Both the position numbers and the translations under genes were made by a program. The notes under the pieces were generated by a model. The model did no database searches and was not told the origin of the DNA. It saw only the letters and a list, made by a program, of their open reading frames with translations. A DNA stretch of 32,914 nucleotides from an uncultured Treponema sp. (GTDB lineage Bacteria; Spirochaetota; Spirochaetia; Treponematales; Treponemataceae): the NCBI GenBank assembly GCA_946540605.1, contig CAMNIU010000166.1, positions 1 to 32,914 on the forward strand, read 5' to 3'. The stretch's first letter is position 1, and each line of letters starts with the position of its first letter. Shown one piece after another: positions 22,591 through 31,319 of the stretch.

Positions 22591-24285
22591 CTATTCTTCT
22601 TTCTCCAGTTCCGAAGAAATCATAAGTGCATCCTGATACCAGTCTATCAAAAGTGAAAATTCCTCGCTCTTATAACCTTCTGCTTCTGCCCGAATCTTCC
22701 ATACAGTGCCAGATTCCAGCATATCCACAGGAACATCTTCCAATGGCTGCCACTTATTTTTATACAGAATCTTAAACTGCGACTCCTCAATTACAGTGCC
22801 TAACGAACGGTCGTAAGCTATAGTCTTTATAGAAAGATTGCGCTTTGCGTTTTTCAGGAAATCACAATCAAGCACGCATGGTTCATCGCCGCAGGTAAAA
22901 CTCTTCCACCATACATAAGGCCCTACAACAATCTTAATGCGATAATCACCTTTTTTAAGATAAACCGGACGTACACTGTATGTTATATTTCTGGAAGCCG
23001 GACGTTCTGCAACTACACGCGGTGACCAGAAAATAAGCTTTTCATACCACACTTTACTGCGTTCTACAAAGGTTCTTCTTGTTCCCTCTACCTCTGGAAT
23101 TTCATTTCCATCATTTTCAAAAAAGAAAGCCCTGGCTGGTAAATCCATATTTTCATAAAGTGAACGCGGCATCTGCAGCTCAACACTTACCTCGGTATAC
23201 CACTTTTGCAAAGCAATTTTGTGTACAAGCCCACAATACCAAAGCCCCGCAAACACCGCAGCCGCAGCAGCAACGCCTAAGCACACTCTTCTTATAATAC
23301 GCCGAGTCTTATCTTTTTGAACCAAAGCTTCTGGCGAGAACTCGTAAAGTTTACCAGCCACTACACTTTTTGCAAGCTGCACACGAAGTTCATGCGTGTC
23401 ATAATGCCGCAGATATTTCTTTACCTGTCGCAGAACTGCATCAATCGACTGGTAACGGCGTTTAGCTTTTGGCCTCGTCATTTTGTGAATCAGGTGACAA
23501 ACATCTTTTGGTACAGATTTATCAATTTTTCGAGGACTAATATATTTACCCTTACGAATAACCTTCAGCGTTTCCATTGAAAGAGTTCCAGGATACGGCT
23601 TTGTACCCGTAACCATTTCATAAAGCATAATGCCGAGTGCGTAAATATCAGCCCTATGATCTACCCTTGCACTGTCTTCAAACTGCTCAGGTGGCATATA
23701 GGCCGGAGTTCCTAAAGCCACGCCGCTTTGTGTAAGGTCCCCTGTCGTAACAGTTGTTTCACTAACAGCATTTTTTAAACCTGCTGCAGCAGCTCCTGTT
23801 CCGCTTTCCGCATGATCACTTGCAATTCCAAAATCTGCCAGTTTAATTTCACCACGGCGAGACAAAAGAATATTTCCAGGTTTAATGTCACGATGAACAA
23901 TTCCCTTGGAATGAGCATATTTCAAGGCATAGCAGGCATCCTGCATAATAAGCATTGCGATAGGAACCGGCAAAGAGCTCTGTCTTTTTATAAGAGAATC
24001 CACAGCAATTCCGTCAACAAGTTCTTCTACCATATAACGGTAGCTGCCTTCAGTAAAATAATCAAAAAGATGAACGATATAAGGGCTCTGCAAATCAAGC
24101 AGCAGCTGGGCTTCTCTCTTAAAACGACCGGCATCTCCTGCATGACCACGTGCCGTCATTTTTTTGATTACAACATAACGCTTCAAAGACGGATGAATTG
24201 CCTTATAAACAACTCCCATTCCGCCTTTTGCAATAATGCCCTGCACCTTATACTTTCCTATCATTGGTGGAAATTCGTCGCTCAT
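22591..24285 (-). CDS. PknB-like Ser/Thr protein kinase, membrane-anchored
   Basis: 564 aa. Hanks-type kinase domain: glycine loop GIIAKGGMGVVYKA (residues 17-30), Lys41 in VVIKK, catalytic loop HRDIKPGN with Asp133, DFG at 151-153, and GTPAYMPPEQ at 192-201. The stretch between DFG and PPE is long and Ser/Thr/Ala-rich, a likely autophosphorylation segment. A single transmembrane helix (about 331-353, rich in Ala/Val/Gly) separates it from a C-terminal ~210-residue extracytoplasmic region with no PASTA motifs and no recognised family. The start overlaps the phosphatase stop by 4 nt (ATGA), with GGGGG upstream, so the two are translationally coupled. Confidence 0.93.
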   Translation of the reverse strand: MSDEFPPMIGKYKVQGIIAKGGMGVVYKAIHPSLKRYVVIKKMTARGHAGDAGRFKREAQLLLDLQSPYIVHLFDYFTEGSYRYMVEELVDGIAVDSLIKRQSSLPVPIAMLIMQDACYALKYAHSKGIVHRDIKPGNILLSRRGEIKLADFGIASDHAESGTGAAAAGLKNAVSETTVTTGDLTQSGVALGTPAYMPPEQFEDSARVDHRADIYALGIMLYEMVTGTKPYPGTLSMETLKVIRKGKYISPRKIDKSVPKDVCHLIHKMTRPKAKRRYQSIDAVLRQVKKYLRHYDTHELRVQLAKSVVAGKLYEFSPEALVQKDKTRRIIRRVCLGVAAAAAVFAGLWYCGLVHKIALQKWYTEVSVELQMPRSLYENMDLPARAFFFENDGNEIPEVEGTRRTFVERSKVWYEKLIFWSPRVVAERPASRNITYSVRPVYLKKGDYRIKIVVGPYVWWKSFTCGDEPCVLDCDFLKNAKRNLSIKTIAYDRSLGTVIEESQFKILYKNKWQPLEDVPVDMLESGTVWKIRAEAEGYKSEEFSLLIDWYQDALMISSELEKEE

Positions 24286-25325
24286 CTGCCAACCCCCAAA
24301 ATATCACTTTCTATATTTATACTTCGTTCCGACCGTACAAAAACAATATTCTGTTTTCCCGGATTATGAATCTGAATATATGCTCCATTCTGCAAAAGCT
24401 TATAGTTTCCGGTAACAGGTCTATGCCCTCCAAGGCTCACATAGCCCTCCGGTACATCAGTTTTACCTTCTGCTTTCAGACTCATAAAAAGATTGCTTAC
24501 AGTACCAGGTGCGCTTTCTTCATCCGCTTCACCATTATTTGTCCAGATTAAGCCTTTTACAACACCCGGATACATTCTCGCATCAATAAGTTCCTGCCGG
24601 GTAAAAGCCCTAATTGGCTCTGCATGTGATACACAGCATCGTTTTCCAAAGAAATAAAGCGGCAGACTCCGCTCAATACAATTCATCAGATATAAAATAT
24701 CATCACCATAATATTCCTGAACAAAACAGCGGCACATTTCCCCTTCATCTGCGAGCTTACGGAACGAAAAATCTCCGCCGCCAGTTTCATTCAAAATATT
24801 TTCATGATTTCCCTTTAGAATATGAACCCTCTCTGGAAAGTTCTTTTTCAGTTCCATAAGAGCACACCAGAGGCTAAGTCCTTCCTGCATTTCCGAAGAC
24901 ATGGCAGGTCCCGTAAAAATTTCATTATTAAATTCAGCCTCTGCCGCCATCCATCTTTCCCGGGTTCCTCGTTCTGTATGAAGAATATCCCCTACACACA
25001 AAAGCCGTAATCTGCCCTCAGCAATGGCTTCAAACACAGTTGCATCATCAAAAATCTTATAATCAAGAATATTCTGCAAAAAATAAGGCCGCGCATGAAA
25101 ATCCGGAACAACTACGAGCGGAAGTTCATCTTTATGAAAATCCAAAAGTCCACCTGCACCACCGTCAGAAGCAGCAGGTCTATACCCCGCAGCATCAGTT
25201 TTTTCATTTTCAAGCACTTCAGAAGCTTCGTTCAAAAGTGTAAAAAAATCATCATAAAACGGAAGCATATTAGAGGAAAGGATATTTGAAATTTTCTGAT
25301 AGATTGAATTCACGCAGCACACCAC
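24282..25325 (-). CDS. Calcineurin-like (PPP-type) metallophosphatase
   Basis: Up to 347 aa. Metallophosphoesterase motifs are in order: PDFHARP (Asp75, His77; D-x-H), VGDILH (Gly112-Asp113), KGNHEN (172-176, GNHE), CVSHAEP and GGHRPV with metal-binding His. This is the PPP/bis(5'-nucleosyl)-tetraphosphatase-like group, so it may be a protein phosphatase opposing the kinase encoded directly downstream (4-nt overlap). The first ~65 residues are not part of the domain. The GTG at 25325 is uncertain and has no ribosome binding site; an ATG at residue 20 (25268) is an alternative. It follows the FHA gene by 6 nt. Confidence 0.85.
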   Translation of the reverse strand: MVCCVNSIYQKISNILSSNMLPFYDDFFTLLNEASEVLENEKTDAAGYRPAASDGGAGGLLDFHKDELPLVVVPDFHARPYFLQNILDYKIFDDATVFEAIAEGRLRLLCVGDILHTERGTRERWMAAEAEFNNEIFTGPAMSSEMQEGLSLWCALMELKKNFPERVHILKGNHENILNETGGGDFSFRKLADEGEMCRCFVQEYYGDDILYLMNCIERSLPLYFFGKRCCVSHAEPIRAFTRQELIDARMYPGVVKGLIWTNNGEADEESAPGTVSNLFMSLKAEGKTDVPEGYVSLGGHRPVTGNYKLLQNGAYIQIHNPGKQNIVFVRSERSINIESDILGVGR

Positions 25326-25331
25326 GGAAAT

Positions 25332-25676
25332 TTATGAAATTACAAGACTCATATTACCGATTGAAATTCTATCACCTGGATTCAATTTTACATATTTTTC
25401 ATTCGGAATGCGAACTCCATTTATAAAAGTTCCGTTTGTACTTCCTACATCCTTAATAAAATATGCATCTTTGATTTTCTGAATCATGGCATGATGTCGA
25501 CTTGCAAGTTTATTGTCCACCACAACGTCGTTATCGGTATCACGGCCAATTGTAATTTTTGCAACCAGTTCAACCTTTTTATGATTAAACATAAGGTATG
25601 ATGCCGGTTTTCCTTCACCAAGAGAATCAAGATGGCGTCCTACAGGACTACTTGTAACAATTGTTGTATCACTCAT
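25332..25676 (-). CDS. Small FHA-domain protein
   Basis: 114 aa, essentially one forkhead-associated domain that binds phosphothreonine peptides. Conserved residues are visible: IGRDTDNDVVVD (Arg of GR), SRHHAMI (Ser-Arg-His) and GSTNGTFING (Asn of the TNG loop). The first 30 residues are Ser/Thr-rich (TTIVTSSPVG), a possible kinase target for intramolecular FHA binding. It is first in an operon with the phosphatase and kinase, so it probably reads or adapts the kinase output. There is no ribosome binding site; a -10 box ends 7 nt before the ATG. Confidence 0.93.
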   Translation of the reverse strand: MSDTTIVTSSPVGRHLDSLGEGKPASYLMFNHKKVELVAKITIGRDTDNDVVVDNKLASRHHAMIQKIKDAYFIKDVGSTNGTFINGVRIPNEKYVKLNPGDRISIGNMSLVIS

Positions 25677-25683
25677 AAGTTAA

Positions 25684-25712
25684 ATTATAAAACCTCAACC
25701 CAATATTCGCAA
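25684..25712 (-). promoter_or_regulatory. FHA-phosphatase-kinase promoter, leaderless type
   Basis: Minus-strand TTGCGA (25707-25712), 17 nt and TATAAT (25684-25689) lie across the 3' end of the upstream DUF2974-like gene. Seven nt separate the -10 from the FHA ATG. Confidence 0.6.
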
Positions 25713-26831
25713 ATTATTTTTAAGCAGGACAAGAGGCTTAAAAATTGGAATATCATCGGCAATTACATCCTTGAACATGCTCAGAATTTCATGAAGTTCC
25801 TTTCTTTTTTCTTTCCCCACTTCGGCATACGCAGCAAGCATTTTTGCCGTGGCCTTAAACGCATCCTTTTCAAGTTCATTGTTAGTCTTAGCCCCGGAAG
25901 CTTCCAGAATGCAGAACATTGTATCTACAAAATTCTTTTTCTGATTCGTATCGAGTTTATCTATCCATGTATTGAAAGCATTATAAAAGATTTTACTTTC
26001 ATCCGTAAATTCTCCGGCATTTACAAAATCTTTTCCAGAAATCTGCCAGTTCATTGCATCGTGCTGCCAGAAAGCAAAACCATCACTCTTAACAATTTCA
26101 TAAAACTTCGGATGATGAAAAATCATACCAACAACAGAAAACTCCGGATAGAACGAATAAATTCTGTCCTCAACAGCTTTATACGAAATTGATTCAAAAA
26201 ACTCGCTGGCAAAACCAGGACCATCAAAATTATAAACCCGCTCAATACGATTCTGCAGTTTTTCACCACAGCCCACAGCTGTATTAATTACAAGATTTCC
26301 TCCTTTAGAATGACCCACAAGAACAAAATCGCCTTTCAAAGCATTTGCAGCATCATTAAAATATTCAAGAGCATCCTTCTGAGCCGGAATCTGAGGCAAC
26401 CATGCAATATTAAAATCTTCCTTCCAGCCTATAATCGTGTCATCAGTACCTCGCAGAGCTACAACCGGTTTGCCATTAACCAGATAAGTTACAGCAGCAA
26501 ACTGTTCGACATTTTCTTCATTATATATATTTCTAAAACCACACAATTCAACATTTCTAAAACGTTCTGATTCTGCCGTCTTAAACATAAGTTCAGCCGT
26601 TCTCTTATTAATCAAAAAACCAATATTAATGCGGTCCTCATAATCCGGAGTTTCAGAAAAATCCTTTGCAACCTGCGAAAATGTTTTTTTCTCGCTGAAT
26701 GATTCCGGTACAACTCCATCAAAAATTGAATATGTTAAATGCGCCAGCAAAAGAGCATCAATCTTTCCAAAAGGAACCTGCTCAAAACTCAAATCCCCAC
26801 GCCAGGTAAGATAATCAAAAAAATCAGCCAT
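25695..26831 (-). CDS. DUF2974 (Mbeg1-like) alpha/beta hydrolase
   Basis: 378 aa. The nucleophile elbow GHSKGGNL around residue 173 and the following NFDGPGF segment are characteristic of the DUF2974/Mbeg1-like lipase-fold family. The N-terminal MADFFDYLTWRGDLSF and VVALRGTDDT are also typical of it. No signal peptide is seen, so it should be cytosolic. The natural substrate of this family is not established; esterase or lipase activity is expected from the fold. The GGAGG site lies 7 nt before the ATG, and TTGATT-16-TATATT (26869-26896) is its probable promoter. The FHA operon promoter lies in its last codons, so the downstream genes can be expressed separately. Confidence 0.85.
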   Translation of the reverse strand: MADFFDYLTWRGDLSFEQVPFGKIDALLLAHLTYSIFDGVVPESFSEKKTFSQVAKDFSETPDYEDRINIGFLINKRTAELMFKTAESERFRNVELCGFRNIYNEENVEQFAAVTYLVNGKPVVALRGTDDTIIGWKEDFNIAWLPQIPAQKDALEYFNDAANALKGDFVLVGHSKGGNLVINTAVGCGEKLQNRIERVYNFDGPGFASEFFESISYKAVEDRIYSFYPEFSVVGMIFHHPKFYEIVKSDGFAFWQHDAMNWQISGKDFVNAGEFTDESKIFYNAFNTWIDKLDTNQKKNFVDTMFCILEASGAKTNNELEKDAFKATAKMLAAYAEVGKEKRKELHEILSMFKDVIADDIPIFKPLVLLKNNLRILG

Positions 26832-26868
26832 TAAAATCCTCCGAAATTAAATTTCAAAGCATATTTAA

Positions 26869-26896
26869 AATATACTACAAAAATCATTCAAATCAA
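26869..26896 (-). promoter_or_regulatory. Promoter of the DUF2974-like gene
   Basis: Minus-strand TTGATT (26891-26896), 16 nt and TATATT (26869-26874), about 38 nt upstream of the start codon, followed by a GGAGG site. Confidence 0.5.
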
Positions 26897-26908
26897 AATA
26901 AAATCCGA

Positions 26909-26938
26909 TTGATTTACTTTATATCAACTTATTATAAT
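26909..26938 (+). promoter_or_regulatory. uraA promoter
   Basis: TTGATT (26909-26914), 18 nt and TATAAT (26933-26938), 35 nt upstream of the uraA ATG, with AAGGAG as ribosome binding site. The leader is too short for a PyrR-type attenuator. Confidence 0.65.
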
Positions 26939-26973
26939 AGAAAAGATTAACCAACAAATAAGGAGTATATAAA

Positions 26974-28329
26974 ATGGATTTGATTTACGGAATCAAAGAC
27001 AAACCGAAATTCGGTAAAGTTGTGCTGTTCGCTTTACAGCAGCTTCTCGCAATTATGGCAGCAACAATTGCAGTTCCAGCCATCGTCGGACACGGACTTA
27101 CTGCTTCAGCCGCACTTTTTGGTGCAGGTGTCGGAACAATTGTTTACCTTTTGTTCACAAAAAGTTCTAGTCCTGTATTCCTGGGAAGTTCATTCGCTTT
27201 CATCGGTTCTATGTTCAGTGCCTTTGCAGGGGCTGCAACACTCGGTCTCTCAGAACAGGCTGGCTACTGGGGTCTCATCATTGGTGCCCTTATGGCAGGT
27301 CTTGTATATGTAATCATAGCAATCATTGTTAAAGTATGCGGTGTAAACTGGATTAACCGCCTCATGCCTCCAGTAATTATTGGACCAACAGTTGCAATCA
27401 TTGGTTTGAGCCTTTCAGGCAACGCAATCGGCGACCTCATGAAATCAAGCGTAGAAGGCGGAAGTTCATATGTTGCTCTCATCTGCGGACTTTTCACACT
27501 TGCAGTTACAATGCTTTATTCTACTTATGGTAAAAAAGTAGGACGTCTCATTCCGTTCATTCTTGGAATCCTTGGTGGTTATTGTCTTGCAACAATTTTT
27601 GCAATCATTGGAAATCTTACAGATACACCTTCACTTATTGTAATCAATTACGGAGCAGTAAAAGCACTCGACTTCACAAAGTTCTCAGGTTACTTCTCTC
27701 TTCCTAAGTTTACATTCCTTTTGGGTGGCAGCGAAGGTCTCAAGGCAATTACTGGAAAATATCTTCTTACATTGTTCACAGCATATGTTCCGGTTGCTTT
27801 CGTAGTATTCGCAGAACACCTTGCAGATCACAAAAACCTTTCTGCAATTGTTGGAACAGACCTTCTTAAAGAACCAGGTCTTACACGCACACTCCTTGGA
27901 GATGGTGTTGGTACAATGGTAAGTACATTCTTTGGTGGATGTCCAAACACAACTTACGGTGAATCAATTGGTTGTGTCGCAATTACACGCAATGCTTCTA
28001 CAGTTTCAATCTGGGGTTGTGCAATTATCTGTATCATCTTCTCATTGATTTCTCCACTCGTAGCAATTCTCGAAACAATTCCAAGTTGTGTAATGGGCGG
28101 AGTGTGTGTTGCACTTTACGGCTTCATTGCAGTATCAGGTTTCAAGATGTTCCAGACAGTTGACCTCAATAAAAACAAAAACCTCTTCGTTGCATCAGTT
28201 ATCTTTATTACAGGTGTAGGCGGAATGGTTGTTAGCTTCGGCGCAGTTGAGATTCGTACAGTAGCATGTGCTTTGATTCTTGGTATTTTGACAAACTTGA
28301 TGTTGTCTAAAGAAGCAGACGAAGAATAA
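26974..28329 (+). CDS. uraA: Uracil permease (NCS2 family)
   Basis: 451-aa inner-membrane uracil:proton symporter, about 14 hydrophobic segments, the usual NCS2 fold. Family signatures include AEHLADHKNLSAIVG near residue 278, holding the Glu and His that bind uracil in UraA, and FFGGCPNTTYGESIG, the second substrate-binding segment with its conserved Glu. The very N-terminal DLIYGIKDKPKFG and LQQLLAIMAATI are typical of UraA/PyrP. It is monocistronic, with its own promoter upstream and a hairpin terminator downstream; no pyrimidine-synthesis genes adjoin. Uracil over xanthine is favoured by the N-terminal style and motif match. Confidence 0.93.
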   Translation: MDLIYGIKDKPKFGKVVLFALQQLLAIMAATIAVPAIVGHGLTASAALFGAGVGTIVYLLFTKSSSPVFLGSSFAFIGSMFSAFAGAATLGLSEQAGYWGLIIGALMAGLVYVIIAIIVKVCGVNWINRLMPPVIIGPTVAIIGLSLSGNAIGDLMKSSVEGGSSYVALICGLFTLAVTMLYSTYGKKVGRLIPFILGILGGYCLATIFAIIGNLTDTPSLIVINYGAVKALDFTKFSGYFSLPKFTFLLGGSEGLKAITGKYLLTLFTAYVPVAFVVFAEHLADHKNLSAIVGTDLLKEPGLTRTLLGDGVGTMVSTFFGGCPNTTYGESIGCVAITRNASTVSIWGCAIICIIFSLISPLVAILETIPSCVMGGVCVALYGFIAVSGFKMFQTVDLNKNKNLFVASVIFITGVGGMVVSFGAVEIRTVACALILGILTNLMLSKEADEE

Positions 28330-28360
28330 AATAGCTTTCATTAAGCAATAAAATATGGGG

Positions 28361-28486
28361 GGGAAAGTCGACCCCTTAGGGAGCGGCCCTGCATAGCAGG
28401 GTAAAAACAGTCCAGTGGACTGTTTTTAGCGAGTCTCGGCGAAGGCTGTGCCTGAGCCGGCCAGCCCGCTTCGCATTCTTACGCTA
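28361..28486. repeat. GC-rich array of hairpins between uraA and the ankyrin gene
   Basis: A G-run (GGGGGGG) is followed by CCCTGC-ATA-GCAGGG (28387-28401), the terminator hairpin at 28403-28427, and a larger imperfect structure bounded by AGCG and CGCT (28428-28486) with inner CGGC/GCCG and AGGC/GCCT stems. Composition contrasts sharply with the flanking AT-rich DNA. It resembles the repeat-type intergenic blocks at 8568 and 32791, although the sequence is not the same. Confidence 0.55.
28403..28427. terminator. Bidirectional terminator of uraA and ankyrin gene
   Basis: AAAAACAGTCC and GGACTGTTTTT form an 11-bp perfect stem with loop AGT. The A- and T-runs form the stem ends, so it can act on both converging transcripts. 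Confidence 0.8.
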
Positions 28487-28493
28487 GCCCCTA

Positions 28494-31262
28494 TTACTTT
28501 AGCAATGCCGCAATTTCCGGTCTTCTCCATCTTACAGCAATTGTATAAGCGGTATCCCCAGAAATATTTTTTACACTCTTATCAATACCATAAGAAATCA
28601 AAGTTTTTACCATTTCAGTATCACTAGTCTTTGCTGCATAATGTAAAATCGTATTTCCCTGTGTATCAGTCATCTTACCGGCATACTTTACAATATTCGA
28701 AATCATTTGTTTATTCTTTTTATCAAGTGCAATCGAAATACCGTTCTTGCCTTTTTTATCAATCATCTGGAACGGATTTGCACCGTTTTCAAGAAGAACC
28801 ACTGCAGTTTTTACATCATTATTTTCAATAGCATAATTAAGAGCCGTATATCCATCAGCATTTCTTGTATCAACCGGATATCCTTCCTCTATCAAAACCT
28901 GAAGCAGCTGAGTAGAAGCTTTTGCCTTTACGACAATATGCACTGGAGTATTTCCATCACTGTCTGTAATTGTATAATTATTTCCAAGAACTTCACGAAT
29001 TATTGAGATATCCTTTTTGAGAACAATAGAGAAAGGTGTCATTCCCTGTTTATCACGAGAAAGAGGATTTCCGCCGGCCTTTCTAATCAGCTTAATAATT
29101 TCCTTTTCGCCCATAAAGGCCGCTTCGTGATAAGCATTACGTCCATTTACTTCCTGTACATTTGGATTTGCACCATAGCCAAGAAGCAGCTGAACACTAT
29201 CTTTACTACAACCTCGAATGGCATCCATCAAAACTGTTACACCATTAGAATCACTTGTATTAGGATCAGCTCCAGAAGCAAGCAGTTTTTTAGCAATCTC
29301 AAATTTTCCTGCTACTACAGCCTCTGCCAATGGTGATTTACCGGCAGTATTCTGTGCATTTACATTAATTCCAAGTGCTAAAAGTTTATCAATAGAAGCA
29401 GGAGCATCCCAGCGGACTGCAGTATGCATAGCAGTACTTCCAAGATTATCACGGGCTTTAATATCAGCTCCACAATCAACCACAGTCTGAATAATTTCCG
29501 GATTATTTGTCTTTACTGCACTGAACAAAGGAGTTTCTCCGTTTGCATTTTTTGCAGAAATATCAGCGCCCTTCATCACAAGTCCGCTGATTGCTTCCTT
29601 ATACTGCCATTCTGCCGCATAATGAAGAACAGTATTTCCTGTACCATCCTGCTGTTTTATTGTTTTAGAAGTAATAAGCCAGTCCTGAACAGTACCACCA
29701 TACTTAAGTGCAAGTCGAAGTGGTGAATTATTATTAGTATTTGTAGAGAAAATATCAGCATTTTTAGCAAGCAATAACTCGCCTACCTTCTGACGGTTTT
29801 TCAAGATTGAAAGAAATAAAGCTGAGTTTCCGTCTTTATTGCGGGTATTTACATCTTTCATCAGGCTAATCATATACTGAATCTTAGACAAAGGAGCATC
29901 GCAGATAAGTGCAAGATGAAGCGGTGTATTTCCGTTTGAATCTGTAAAGTCAGCATTCTTTTCATTTACAACAGCTTCAAGCATTTCTGGACTACCCGCA
30001 AGCGCAATTGAAAGTGGAGAATTTCCATTTGTATCCTGGGTATGAATGTCAGCACCGGCAGCTGTAAGAAGTCTTACAGTTTCCAGGTCGTTTTTCTGAA
30101 CTGCAATTGCAAGCGGTGTTACACCTTCCTTATTACGGGCATCAATATCTGCTCCAGCATCGATAAGAATTCTGAAAGTATTTTCACCAACATTCAGCAT
30201 AGAAGCAGTGTGCAAAACAGTGTCACCAAACATATCTTTTTGAGTAAGATCTGCACGATGAGCAATCAAAAGTTTGTAAATTTCTGCAGTTTTATCCTTT
30301 GGAAGAATAAGCATTACAGGTGTTTTACCAAGATTATCTCGTGCATTTACATTTGCACCAGAATTAAGCAGGGATTTTGCAATTTCTACATTACCATAGC
30401 GAACAGCTTCGTGTAACGGTGTTGCGCCAGAACTGTCCTGTACAGTTGTATCAGCATTATTTTCAAGAAGATATTTTGCAATTGCATTATGACCATAAAT
30501 TGCAGCAAGATGAAGCGGAGTCTGACCATCATCAAAACGAGAATTTACATTACGAGCAAGCATTGCATCCTGAAAATATGAAAAATCAGTTGCAACTTCA
30601 TCAGCACCGCCCATAATGAGTTCCGCAGCAATTTCTACAGATTCTTCATCATCAAGATTTTCGAAAGCTACATCAAGAGGTGTTTTTCCATTATCATCCA
30701 GAACCGAAATCGGAATTCCTTTATTAATACACTGCTGAATTCCTTTTAAATTCTTTGTCCTTACAAAATAATGAACAATTGTCTGGCCTTCAACATCGCG
30801 AAGTTCACCAGACTTAGTGGTAATAAAAATATCATAATATGCATCATCTGTTAAAAGCCCACGGTCAAGAGCAGTAATTCCTTCTGAATCCCGGGAAAAA
30901 AGTGTACTGCTAACAAAAGAAAGGGCTTTTGCGGCTCTCAAAGAATTATTTTTAATTGCAACATGAAGCGGAGTATCTCCCTCATGATTTTTGAGCTCGG
31001 GATCTGCACCCTTAAAAATAAAATAAGTAACAAGTTCCTCATCATCAATTTTTGCAGCAACATGAAGAACAGTATTTCCATCTTCATCTGCAGCATTGAT
31101 ATCTGTTGGCATAACAAATTCCTGCTTTGCTTCTGCCTTTCTGTCCTGCATAATGAGCTGCTGAGGTGTTAGTTTTGATTCTGGTTTTGATGATGCACAG
31201 CCGGTAAGTAAAATAATTCCGGCTAATGCACAAAAGTTAAGATATGATTTTTTTCTATTCAT
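28494..31262 (-). CDS. Large ankyrin-repeat lipoprotein
   Basis: 922 aa. A lipoprotein signal with lipobox LTGC (Cys22) anchors it in a membrane. From about residue 50 to the end it consists of some 25 ankyrin repeats of ~33 residues, with the consensus seen in GNTPLHLAA, GATPLHEAVRYGN and GADINARDNLGKTP-like segments. Some units keep only the hydrophobic core. No enzymatic domain is present. Such a solenoid is expected to be a protein-binding scaffold on the periplasmic or outer surface; the partner is unknown. GAGGGG is the ribosome binding site, inside a predicted hairpin. It lies 57 nt downstream of trpR on the same strand with no clear terminator between, so the two may be cotranscribed. 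Confidence 0.92.
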   Translation of the reverse strand: MNRKKSYLNFCALAGIILLTGCASSKPESKLTPQQLIMQDRKAEAKQEFVMPTDINAADEDGNTVLHVAAKIDDEELVTYFIFKGADPELKNHEGDTPLHVAIKNNSLRAAKALSFVSSTLFSRDSEGITALDRGLLTDDAYYDIFITTKSGELRDVEGQTIVHYFVRTKNLKGIQQCINKGIPISVLDDNGKTPLDVAFENLDDEESVEIAAELIMGGADEVATDFSYFQDAMLARNVNSRFDDGQTPLHLAAIYGHNAIAKYLLENNADTTVQDSSGATPLHEAVRYGNVEIAKSLLNSGANVNARDNLGKTPVMLILPKDKTAEIYKLLIAHRADLTQKDMFGDTVLHTASMLNVGENTFRILIDAGADIDARNKEGVTPLAIAVQKNDLETVRLLTAAGADIHTQDTNGNSPLSIALAGSPEMLEAVVNEKNADFTDSNGNTPLHLALICDAPLSKIQYMISLMKDVNTRNKDGNSALFLSILKNRQKVGELLLAKNADIFSTNTNNNSPLRLALKYGGTVQDWLITSKTIKQQDGTGNTVLHYAAEWQYKEAISGLVMKGADISAKNANGETPLFSAVKTNNPEIIQTVVDCGADIKARDNLGSTAMHTAVRWDAPASIDKLLALGINVNAQNTAGKSPLAEAVVAGKFEIAKKLLASGADPNTSDSNGVTVLMDAIRGCSKDSVQLLLGYGANPNVQEVNGRNAYHEAAFMGEKEIIKLIRKAGGNPLSRDKQGMTPFSIVLKKDISIIREVLGNNYTITDSDGNTPVHIVVKAKASTQLLQVLIEEGYPVDTRNADGYTALNYAIENNDVKTAVVLLENGANPFQMIDKKGKNGISIALDKKNKQMISNIVKYAGKMTDTQGNTILHYAAKTSDTEMVKTLISYGIDKSVKNISGDTAYTIAVRWRRPEIAALLK

Positions 31263-31264
31263 AA

Positions 31265-31305
31265 TTCCCCTCAGAATATAGATATCTATTCTCTTTATCG
31301 GGGAA
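31265..31305 (-). promoter_or_regulatory. Leader hairpin masking the ankyrin gene ribosome binding site
   Basis: In the minus-strand mRNA, TTCCCC (31300-31305) can pair with GGGGAA (31265-31270), which carries the Shine-Dalgarno core, and inside it AGAATA pairs with TATTCT. The internal loop is asymmetric (7 and 2 nt). The ATG follows directly. Such a structure could act as a thermosensor or other translational switch. Confidence 0.45.
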
Positions 31306-31319
31306 AATTGAAGTTCAAT

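Noticed and set aside
23812-24369. 185-aa plus-strand ORF opposite the kinase gene
   Set aside because: It is the antisense shadow of the conserved kinase catalytic domain and has no domain of its own.
26939-26973. Pyrimidine-responsive attenuator in the uraA leader
   Set aside because: The leader from the predicted promoter is only about 30 nt, too short for antiterminator and terminator structures.
30042-30416. Plus-strand ORFs opposite the ankyrin gene, including this 124-aa frame
   Set aside because: They recur along the gene because the ankyrin repeat pattern generates periodic open frames on the other strand. Their low-complexity products lack ribosome binding sites.
28494-31262. Periodic repeats considered as a CRISPR array or DNA satellite
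   Set aside because: The periodicity is ~99 nt and is explained by 33-residue ankyrin units; the DNA repeats are highly diverged and coding.
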